From Svornostia abyssi (GTDB lineage Bacteria; Actinomycetota; Thermoleophilia; Solirubrobacterales; Solirubrobacteraceae): a stretch of 64,000 nucleotides of DNA. Both the position numbers and the translations under genes were made by a program. Position 1 is the stretch's first letter, and the number at the start of each line of letters is the position of its first letter. The stretch is from assembly GCA_024666565.1 (NCBI GenBank), contig CP088295.1:2604001-2668000 (forward strand), written 5' to 3'. Positions 44,215 through 51,307 of this stretch are shown here, piece by piece. The notes below the pieces were generated by a model, which was not told the DNA's origin, ran no database searches, and saw only the letters and a list, made by a program, of their open reading frames with translations.

Positions 44215-44928
44215 ATGGCCGTCTTGGAGCGTTCCCGTCCCGCACCTGGCGTCGAGCTGCTGCGCCTGAACCGTCCTGAGGTCCGCAACGCGCTGGATTC
44301 TCCGACCCTCACCGAGCTGCTCGCGGCGCTCCGTGAGGTCGACGCCGACCCCGCGATCCGGGTCCTTGTCTTCTCCACGACCTCCACGGTCGCGTTCTGC
44401 GCGGGCGCCGACGTGGGCGAGCAGCTCGACGCGGCGGGCGGCGAGCGGCGGATGGAGCTGTTCTGCGAGCTGTATGCCGCGATGGAGGCGCTCCGGGTGC
44501 CGACGGTGTGCGTGTGCGTTGGCAACGTGCTCGGCGCGGGGACCGAGATCGCCGCAGCCTGTGACCTGCGCGTCGCCGGCGACAACCTCAAGCTCGCGTG
44601 GATGGCCGCGCGGCGCGGAGTCCCGGTCGGCCCCGCCCGGCTCGTGCCGCTCGTGGGACTCGCGCGCGCGAAGGAGCTGGCGTTCACCGCGCGGGTGGTC
44701 GGCGCCGAGGAGGCGCTGTCGCTGGGGCTCGTGAACTCGGCGGTCGCCGCGGACGAGGCCGAGGGCGCGGCGCTGGAGCTGGCGGCGAAGGTCGCCGAGC
44801 ACGACGGCGTGCCCGAGCTGAAGGCGATGTTCCGCGAGCTCGAGGACACGCAGGCGCGGGTGGCCTACGAGAACGAGCGGCTCATGGCGTTCCAGCGGCA
44901 CGGGACGGGGCTGCCGACGGGGTCGTAG
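44215..44928 (+). CDS. Enoyl-CoA hydratase/isomerase family protein
   Basis: 237 residues of crotonase fold. LNRPEVRNALDSPTLTELLAAL is the standard start, FCAGADVGEQLDA the first oxyanion block, and NVLGAGTEIAAACDLRVAG the second. The catalytic Glu of the Glu-pair that hydratases need is not obvious in AWMAARRGVPVGPARLVPLVG, so isomerase or another crotonase activity is possible. ATG 44215 is used; the mRNA is probably leaderless or nearly so. Followed by the palindrome-ended AbiEi-DUF559 cassette. Confidence 0.88.
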   Translation: MAVLERSRPAPGVELLRLNRPEVRNALDSPTLTELLAALREVDADPAIRVLVFSTTSTVAFCAGADVGEQLDAAGGERRMELFCELYAAMEALRVPTVCVCVGNVLGAGTEIAAACDLRVAGDNLKLAWMAARRGVPVGPARLVPLVGLARAKELAFTARVVGAEEALSLGLVNSAVAADEAEGAALELAAKVAEHDGVPELKAMFRELEDTQARVAYENERLMAFQRHGTGLPTGS

Positions 44929-44942
44929 GGGGGCGAGTTCTC

Positions 44943-44985
44943 GCGCGGGGCGCCTATGCGTTCATATGGAACGCAAACTCGCCCC
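44943..44985. repeat. Left terminal inverted repeat (43 bp)
   Basis: Outer block GCGCGGGGCG (44943-44952), then TGCGTTC (44957-44963), then GAACGCAAACTCGCCCC (44969-44985). TGCGTTC and GAACGCA also pair with each other around atatg, making a local hairpin. The gene start codon ATG 44966 lies in the hairpin loop, so the first seven codons are repeat sequence. Confidence 0.8.
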
Positions 44986-45891
44986 GGACCATGAGATCGC
45001 CGCGATCGCCTCCCGCCAGGGCGGCGTCATCTCCCGAGCCCAGCTCTTCGCGATCGGCCTGAGCCGCAGCGCGATCGACGGTCGGCTCCGCACCGGGCGC
45101 CTGCACCGTGTCGCGCGCGGCGTCTACGCCGTCGGGCACACCCACCTCGGCGACGCCGCGTACAACTGGATCGCCCTCCTGACGACGGGCGAGACCGCAG
45201 TGCTGAGTCATCGCTCGGCGGCGGCGCTCTGGGGCATGCTGCCCCCGCCGGCGACGCGCGTGCATCTCACCGTGCCAGGGCGCGGCGGGCGCAGTCGGCG
45301 GCGCGGGCTGCGGATTCACCGTCCCGTCGCCTTGCGTCCGGAGGACATCACCGTCCGGCACGACTTCCCGGCCACCAGCCTCGCTCGGACCTTCCTCGAC
45401 ATCGCGGCCACGGAGCCGCGGCGCGTGGTCGAGCGCGCGCTCGACGGCGCAGACACCGAGCGGGTGTTCGACCTCCGGCTGATCGAGGCGCGGATCCCGC
45501 GCGGGTGCGGGCTGGCGGGCGCGCGACTGCTGTGGTCCGTCCTCGATGAGCACCTGCCGGGCACGACGATCAGCCGCAGCGACTACGAGGAGGCGATGCT
45601 TGCGCTCTGCCGCCGCTATGGCTTGCCACAGCCGGTGATGAACGTCACATCGGCGTGTGGGAGGCCGACTTCCTGTGGCCCGAGTACCGGCTCGTCGTCG
45701 AGGTGCAGAGCACGAAGTTCCACGCGACCTCGCAGCGGATGGCCCGCGATTCGATCAAGGAGGGAGAGCTCATGTCCGCCGGGTATCTGGTGCTGCACGT
45801 CGTCGACCGGCACATCGTGCACGAGCCGAAGCGGGTGGCCGGGCTCGTCGCTGGGGTGCTGCGCCAGCGTGGGGCGAGTTTGCGTTCGTGA
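44966..45891 (+). CDS. AbiEi-like antitoxin/DUF559 protein, frame broken by an apparent -1 indel near 45645
   Basis: About 308 residues when repaired. The N-terminal part is the AbiEi winged-helix type: IAAIASRQGGVISRAQLFAIGLSRSAIDGRL and VARGVYAVGH, followed by the middle domain SHRSAAALWGM and FLDIAATEPRRVVERAL. The C-terminal part is DUF559, a PD-(D/E)xK nuclease relative of Vsr: WEADFLWPEYRLVVEVQ with the E-D-E/V-E-V-Q core. The two parts are in different frames; one base missing near 45642-45648 (aacgtcacatcggc) separates MNV from HIGVWEADF. Start and stop lie in the cassette's inverted repeats. No toxin (AbiEii) gene is beside it. Confidence 0.82.
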
Positions 45892-45913
45892 CGGACGCAA
45901 AGTCGCCCCGCGC
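45871..45913. repeat. Right terminal inverted repeat (43 bp)
   Basis: GGGGCGAGTTTGCGTTC (45871-45887) is the exact reverse complement of 44969-44985, and CGCCCCGCGC (45904-45913) that of 44943-44952. Within the repeat, the first 17 bases pair with GACGCAAAGTCGCCCC (45894-45909), so it also forms a terminator-like hairpin that contains the gene stop codon (45889-45891). Confidence 0.8.
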
Positions 45914-45943
45914 CAAATCGCGCGACCGACCTACCATGACTCC

Positions 45944-47833
45944 GTGGCCGTTCTCATCGCCTCCGACCTCGCCAAGGACATCTCCGGCACCCCGCTCCTG
46001 CGCGGGGTCAGCCTCAAGCTGGAGCGCCGCGACCGCCTGACGATCGCCGGGCGTAACGGCGCCGGCAAGACCACGCTGTTGCGCATGCTGGCCGGGGAGA
46101 CCTCCATCGACGGTGGCGAGCTCGTCTTCGCCAAGGGCACGAAGGTCGCGCTGCACGACCAGCGCCCGCCACGCGACCGCGACATCACGCTGCGCGAGTA
46201 CGTCCAGAGCGCGAACAAGGACCTCATCGCGCAGGAGGAGCGCCTGCAGTCGCTCGAGCAGGCGATGGCGACCGGGGACGAGACCGTCTTCGACGAGTAC
46301 GCGCGCGTGCAGACCGCGTTCGACGCCGCCGGCGGCTACACGTGGCGCGAGCGCGCGACGCAGACCATCCACGGCCTGGGCTTCACCGACGAGGCGCTCG
46401 ACCGCCAGCTCTCCACGTTCTCCGGCGGTCAGCTCACCCGGGCGTCGCTCGCCCGTGCCCTCGCCGGCACGCCTGACCTGCTGCTGCTCGACGAGCCCAC
46501 CAACCATCTCGACATCGAGTCGCTCGAGTGGCTGGAGAAGACGCTGCTCGACCTCGACGCCGCGATCGTCCTCGTCGCGCACGACCGCTGGTTCCTGGAG
46601 ACCGTCGGCACCGCCGTGCTCGAGGTCGAGGCGGGGCGGACGCGGTTCTTCCCCGGGACCTGGGCGCAGTGGCGCAAGGAGGCCGCGGCACGCGAGATGG
46701 CGCTCGGCCGCGCGATCGACAAGCAGCAGAAGGAGATCGAGCGCATGGAGCGCTTCGTCGAGCGCTTCCGGGCGAAGGCGACGAAGGCCAAGCAGGCGCA
46801 GTCCCGGGTCAAGGCGCTGAACAAGATGGAGCGCATCGAGCGCGATCCGCGGGACAAGGAGGCGCTCTCCTTCGAGTTCGCCAAGCCGGAGCGCACGGGG
46901 CGCGTGATCTTCGAGCTGGAGGACGGCAAGGTCACCATCGGGGACAAGACGCTCCTCGAGCACGCCGAGCTGTGGCTCGAGCGCGGCGAGCACGTCACGC
47001 TGGTGGGCGCCAACGGCACGGGGAAGACGACGCTCATCGAGACCTTGGCCGGGGAACGAGAACTCGCTGGCGGCAAGCTGCGCAGCGGGCACAACCTGAA
47101 GGTCGGCTATCTCTCCCAGCACGGCGACACGCTCAGCCAGGGCGGCGCGCGGACGGTGCTCGAGGCCACGATCAAGCAGACCGGCCTGACGCCGAACAAG
47201 GCCCGTGCGCTGCTGGGCCGCTTCCTGTTCAGCGGCGAGGACGCCGAGAAGGAGCTCAGCGGGCTCTCCGGCGGCGAGCGCCAGCGTGTGTCCCTGGCGA
47301 TCCTCGTCAGCAGCGGCGCGAACGTGCTCATCCTCGACGAGCCCACGAACCACCTCGACCTGGAATCCCGCGAGGCGCTCGAGGATGCGCTCTCGGGATT
47401 CGAGGGCGCCGTGCTGCTCATCACGCACGACCGCGCGCTGCTCGACGCCGTCGGCACGCGTACGGTCGCGCTGGAGGACCAGCGGCTGCACAGCTACATC
47501 GGCGGCTGGCCCGAGTACGTGCGCGTGCGCGAGGAGCGCAAGGCGGCGCCGCCGAAGGCCAAGGCGGCCGCGCCGGCACCCAAGGCCAAGTCGGAGCCGC
47601 CGTCCAACGGCAACGGGCAGCCGAAGGTCTCCAAGAACGCGAAGAAGCGCCTGCAGGCCCTCGAGCGCGAGATCGAGCAGGCCGAGGCGGCGCTCGCGAA
47701 GCTCGAAGAGGAGCTCGCCGCCCCCGATGCGTGGGACACCCCCGACCGCAGCGCGAAGAACACCGAACGCCACACCGCCGCGAAGCGCGCCGTCGAAGAG
47801 GCCTACGCGCGCTGGGAAGCCGCGTCGGCCTGA
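45944..47833 (+). CDS. ABC-F family ATPase
   Basis: 629 residues, two ABC ATPase domains in one chain without membrane segments. Walker A GRNGAGKTTLL and GANGTGKTTLI, signatures FSGGQLTRASLARAL and LSGGERQRVSLAIL, Walker B LLLLDEPTNHLD and VLILDEPTNHLD. The linker between them is the long charged ABC-F arm (KQQKEIERMERFVERFRAKATKAKQAQSRVKAL). The tail has a Pro/Ala/Lys-rich linker and a coiled coil (LQALEREIEQAEAALAKLEEELA), as in Uup/EttA-like factors. These bind the ribosome and protect or restart translation. GTG 45944 has TACCAT (45932-45937) 6 nt upstream. Confidence 0.93.
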   Translation: MAVLIASDLAKDISGTPLLRGVSLKLERRDRLTIAGRNGAGKTTLLRMLAGETSIDGGELVFAKGTKVALHDQRPPRDRDITLREYVQSANKDLIAQEERLQSLEQAMATGDETVFDEYARVQTAFDAAGGYTWRERATQTIHGLGFTDEALDRQLSTFSGGQLTRASLARALAGTPDLLLLDEPTNHLDIESLEWLEKTLLDLDAAIVLVAHDRWFLETVGTAVLEVEAGRTRFFPGTWAQWRKEAAAREMALGRAIDKQQKEIERMERFVERFRAKATKAKQAQSRVKALNKMERIERDPRDKEALSFEFAKPERTGRVIFELEDGKVTIGDKTLLEHAELWLERGEHVTLVGANGTGKTTLIETLAGERELAGGKLRSGHNLKVGYLSQHGDTLSQGGARTVLEATIKQTGLTPNKARALLGRFLFSGEDAEKELSGLSGGERQRVSLAILVSSGANVLILDEPTNHLDLESREALEDALSGFEGAVLLITHDRALLDAVGTRTVALEDQRLHSYIGGWPEYVRVREERKAAPPKAKAAAPAPKAKSEPPSNGNGQPKVSKNAKKRLQALEREIEQAEAALAKLEEELAAPDAWDTPDRSAKNTERHTAAKRAVEEAYARWEAASA

Positions 47834-47901
47834 CGCCTCGCCACGGCGTACAAGACGGCTCCGACCGCCCGGCGCTGCCGCCACGCCGAGGATCGACATA
47901 G

Positions 47902-49168
47902 ATTGCACGGATCGCACTCGCCGTAGGCATCTTCGCCGTCACGCTCGCACTCGTCGCGACGGACTGGGTGGACCGAACCAAGATCGCGCTCGCGGGCGCG
48001 ATCCTCCTGCTCCTCACCCAGACGATCGACCAGGAGCACGCGATCGCGTCGATCGATTTCAACACGATCGGCCTGCTCGCCGGGATGATGCTGATGGTCA
48101 AGCTGACCGAGACCACCGGCGCCTACACGTACCTCGCGATTCGCGCCGGTCAGCTGAGCAAGGGCAAGCCGCTGCTCCTCGTCTTCGCGCTCGCCCGGCT
48201 TCACGGCGCTGCTCAGCGCGTTCCTCGACAACCTCACGACCGTCCTGCTCGTCGTGCCGATCACGTTCCTCCTCGCCGACGCGCTGGACATCGACCCGAT
48301 CCCGCTCGTGATCATGGAGGTCGTCGCGTCGAACATCGGCGGGACCGCGACGCTCATCGGTGATCCGCCGAACATCCTCATCGCGGGGGCGACGGATCTG
48401 TCCTTCGGCGCGTTCATCGTGAACCTCGCCCCGGTCGCGTTCGTCACGCTCGTCGTGGTGCTGGTCGTGCTGTTCCTCGCGTACCGGAGGTCGTTCGACA
48501 TCAAGCCCGAGGCGCGCGAGCGGGTCATGGAGCTCGACGCGAACAAGTCGATCGAGGACATGGATGAGCTCAAGCGCACCGTGCCCGTCCTCGTCGTCAC
48601 GATCCTGTTCTTCTTCGCCCACCAGGTCCTGCACCTGGAGCCGGCGACCGTCGCGCTGGCGGGCGCCACGGTGATGCTGTTCACGAGCAGGCAGTCGGTG
48701 GACAAGGCGCTGGCGGACGTCGACTGGGCCACGCTCTTCTTCTTCATGGGCCTGTTCGTCGTGGTCGGCGGCCTGGAGGAGACGGGAGCGATCGACGAGG
48801 TCGCGACCGGCATCGGGAACCTCACCGACGGCGACCGCTCGGCGGAGCTGCTGGGGATCCTCTGGGCGTCGGCGATCGGCTCGGGGATCGTGGACAACAT
48901 CCCGTTCACCGCGGCGATGATCCCGGTCGTCGAGCAGTTGCAGCCCGATGGCGGCGGCGACGACGCGTACTGGTGGGCGCTCAGCCTGGGAGCGTGCTTC
49001 GGCGGGAACCTCACGCTCATCGCGGCCGCGGCGAACGTCGCGGCGGCGGGGATGGCCTCGCGCGCGGGTGCCCCGATCAGCTTCATGCGGTTCCTGAAGG
49101 CCGGGGTGCCGACGACGCTCATCAGCATCCTGATCGCGACCCTCTACGTCACCGTGCGGTATCTCTGA
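47902..49168 (+). CDS. Na+/H+ or anion antiporter (NhaD/ArsB type), frame broken by an apparent +1 indel near 48198
   Basis: About 421 residues, some eleven helices. The N-terminal frame ends LLLVFALAR and the C-terminal frame takes up FTALLSAFLDNLTTVLLVVPITF and GGTATLIGDPPNI, the paired discontinuous-helix signatures of the IT superfamily (NhaD, ArsB, CitM). Later GIVDNIPFTAAMIPV and GGNLTLIAAAANV form the second inverted half. One extra base near 48193-48200 explains the break. The first conventional start is GTG 47968, but in-frame helix 1 (IALAVGIFAVTLALVA) begins after a stop at 47899-47901, so an ATT start at 47902 is possible. Followed by CBS and CPA2 genes. Confidence 0.82.
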
Positions 49169-49172
49169 GGCC

Positions 49173-49637
49173 ATGAGCCCGAGCGAGCTGACCCAGGCGG
49201 TGCGTCGCGAGGTGCCCCTCGTCCACGCCGACGACCATCTCGCTGTGGCCGCCCGGCGCGTGCTCGACAGCGGCCTGCCCGCGCTGCCCGTCGTCGACGC
49301 GGACGAGCAGCTCGTGGGCCTCTTCGGCGAGCGCGAGTTCTTCGGCGCGGTGTTCCCCGGATACATGGAGCAGATCCGCTACGCGGGGTTCGTGAAGCGC
49401 TCGCTCGACGACGCGCTCGAGAAGCGCGCAGGCTGCGCGGTCGAGCCGGTGAGCAAGTGGATGAACACCGAGCACGTCGACGTGCCGGAGGACGCCTCGG
49501 ACACGCAGATCGCCGAGACGTTCCTGCACCACCGTGTGCTCCTGCTGCCCGTCACGGCCGACGGCCGCGTCGTCGGCGGCATCACCCGTAGTGATTTCTT
49601 CGCCGCGCTGGCGGGGAAGTTCCTCGACCAGACATGA
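49173..49637 (+). CDS. CBS-domain pair protein
   Basis: 154 residues with two CBS motifs: VPLVHADDHLAVAARRVLDSGLPALPVVDADEQLVGLFGE and VDVPEDASDTQIAETFLHHRVLLLPVTADGRVVGGITRSD (broken here by the intervening residues). CBS pairs bind adenine nucleotides such as ATP, AMP or c-di-AMP and gate transporters. It lies 4 bp after the NhaD-type gene and overlaps the CPA2-type gene by 4 bp (ATGA), so it probably gives nucleotide control to one or both antiporters. Confidence 0.9.
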   Translation: MSPSELTQAVRREVPLVHADDHLAVAARRVLDSGLPALPVVDADEQLVGLFGEREFFGAVFPGYMEQIRYAGFVKRSLDDALEKRAGCAVEPVSKWMNTEHVDVPEDASDTQIAETFLHHRVLLLPVTADGRVVGGITRSDFFAALAGKFLDQT

Positions 49638-50827
49638 GTTTCGTCCCCCCGCTGGCGGCCTCCACGGTCGCCGACATCCTGCTGGACCTGTTCATCGTCC
49701 TGCTCGCGGCGAAGATCGGCGACGAGATCTTCAAGCGCATCCGGCAGCCCGCGATCGTGGGCGAGATCCTGGCGGGGATCATCGTCGGGCCGGCCGTCTT
49801 CGGGCTGGTCGAGCTGGGGGAGACCCTGACGGTCTTCGCCGAGCTCGGTGTGGTGTTCCTGCTGTTCTGGGTCGGCCTGGAGACGCGGCTGTCGGACCTG
49901 CTGCAGGTCGGCAAGGTCGCCGGGCTCGCGGGCGTGCTCGGGGTGATCCTGCCGTTTGCCGGCGGCGTCGCGCTTGGGTTCGGGATGGGGGAGGAGACCG
50001 GCACCGCGGTGTTCCTCGGGGCGGCGCTCGTGGCCACCAGCGTGGGCATCACGTCCGCGGTCCTGCTGGAGATGGGCGCGATGGACCGCACCGAGAGCCG
50101 GGCGATCCTCGGCGCCGCCATCGTGGACGACATCCTGGCGCTCGTGCTCGTCGGGGTCGCGACGGGCATCGCGGAGACCGGCGAGTTCGACCCGCTCACC
50201 GCGCTGGTGGTGCTCGCCATCGCGGTCGGGTTCGTCGTGTTCGTCGGCGTCGGCGGGACGAAGCTGCTCCAGGCGCGGCCGGCGCTGCTGCAGACCCCGA
50301 AGTTCAGCGAGTCTCCGCTGTTGCCCGGCGTCATCATCTGCCTGGGCCTTGCGGCGTTCGCGGCGGAGATCGGGCTGGCCGCGATCATCGGCGCGTTCCT
50401 CGCGGGCATGATGATCGCCGAGACGAAGGACGAGGATCCGATCGAGGAGGAGGTCGCGCCGCTCTACGCGTTCTTCCCGCCGTTCTTCTTCGTCGTCATC
50501 GGCATGCAGGTCGACCTCGACGCGTTCACGGACCTGGGAACCGACGCGCTCCTCCTCGGCGTCACCGCGCTGGCGGTCGTCACGAAGTTCGCGGGCGCGT
50601 GGCTGGGGGCCCGGTCGCTCGGGCCAAAGGGCGCGGCGTTCGTCGGGGTCGGCATGGTGCCGCGGGGTGAGGTCGGCATCATCGTCGCGTCGATCGGGCT
50701 GGCGGCCGGCGCCTTCGACGAGGAGCTGTTCGCGGTGATCGTGGGGATGTCGATCCTCACGACGCTGATCGTGCCGCCGGTGCTCCGTCGTCTGGCGGAC
50801 GCCGACGCACCGGACGGTGTGACCTGA
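49634..50827 (+). CDS. Monovalent cation:proton antiporter, CPA2 family
   Basis: 397 residues, about 12-13 helices. IRQPAIVGEILAGIIVGP is the helix-2 signature, ATSVGITSAVLLEMGAMD and AAIVDDILALVLVG hold the ion-binding Asp pair region, and FFPPFFFVVIGMQVDL and GMVPRGEVGIIVAS are typical for the KefB/NhaS3/GerN branch. No C-terminal TrkA-N domain, so nucleotide control may come from the CBS protein encoded just before. It exchanges K+ or Na+ for H+. Last gene of the antiporter operon. Confidence 0.93.
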   Translation: MSFVPPLAASTVADILLDLFIVLLAAKIGDEIFKRIRQPAIVGEILAGIIVGPAVFGLVELGETLTVFAELGVVFLLFWVGLETRLSDLLQVGKVAGLAGVLGVILPFAGGVALGFGMGEETGTAVFLGAALVATSVGITSAVLLEMGAMDRTESRAILGAAIVDDILALVLVGVATGIAETGEFDPLTALVVLAIAVGFVVFVGVGGTKLLQARPALLQTPKFSESPLLPGVIICLGLAAFAAEIGLAAIIGAFLAGMMIAETKDEDPIEEEVAPLYAFFPPFFFVVIGMQVDLDAFTDLGTDALLLGVTALAVVTKFAGAWLGARSLGPKGAAFVGVGMVPRGEVGIIVASIGLAAGAFDEELFAVIVGMSILTTLIVPPVLRRLADADAPDGVT

Positions 50828-50869
50828 CGCACCGCCGTGCCGATCCGCGCGGCGGGAGCCCGCGGTGGG

Positions 50870-51307
50870 ATGGTGGGCATGCGCTCTCTCCTCACGCTCA
50901 TGTCCCTCCTCGGCGCCGGCCTACTCGCCGCGACCGGTGGTGCCGCCGCGCAGTCGGGTGACGACCCGCCGACGGTGGTCGCCAGCGAGTACGCGTACGC
51001 GGGTGTCGAGCCCGAGCAGCCGAAGGGCACCGCCCGCTTCGCGTTCCGCAACGCCGGCAAGGAGACCCACGAGGCGATCCTCCTGCGCATCAACCCCGGC
51101 CACACGCTGAAGGAGGCCCTGGACGCGCAGCTCGAGGGCAAGGCCGCGAAGGTCCTGGGCTTCACGTACGCGGCGCCCGGCAAGCGGGGCAAGACGATCC
51201 GGGCCAAGCTCACCACGGGCCGGTACGCGTTCATCTGCATGATCCCGGACCGCAAGAAGCGCCCGCACCACAGCCTGGGTCAGATCGCGCGCTTTCGCGT
51301 CAGGTGA
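50870..51307 (+). CDS. Secreted cupredoxin-like protein, putative
   Basis: 145 residues. Signal peptide SLLTLMSLLGAGLLAATGGAAAQS; mature part of about 120 residues with beta pattern VVASEYAYAGVEPEQPKGTARFAFRNAGKETHEAILLRI and the end TGRYAFICMIPDRKKRPHHSLGQIARFRV, which resembles the Cys-Met/His copper loop of cupredoxins, though spacing is not standard. If copper-binding, ligands would be the His in KETHEA, the Cys and a later His. ATG 50870 is chosen as the first Met with a normal signal peptide and GGGAG upstream; 50879 is an alternative. Convergent with GH31 (8-bp overlap). Confidence 0.75.
   Translation: MVGMRSLLTLMSLLGAGLLAATGGAAAQSGDDPPTVVASEYAYAGVEPEQPKGTARFAFRNAGKETHEAILLRINPGHTLKEALDAQLEGKAAKVLGFTYAAPGKRGKTIRAKLTTGRYAFICMIPDRKKRPHHSLGQIARFRVR

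Larger units (their letters stand above)
44943..45913. mobile_element. 971-bp cassette with 43-bp terminal inverted repeats and a single AbiEi-DUF559 gene
   Basis: The first 43 bases (44943-44985) and the last 43 (45871-45913) are inverted copies of each other with 36 of 43 positions identical and no gaps. The inner 17 bp and the outer 10 bp are perfect. The only gene inside starts and stops within the repeats. No transposase, no target-site duplication that I can see. A further copy of the inner arm, GGGGCGAGTT, lies just outside at 44930-44939. It has the outline of a small mobile or selfish unit; mobility is inferred, not shown. Confidence 0.6.

Noticed and set aside
44966..45891. Two-gene AbiE toxin-antitoxin system
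   Set aside because: No AbiEii nucleotidyltransferase gene on either side; the C-terminal part is a DUF559 nuclease-like domain of the same protein.
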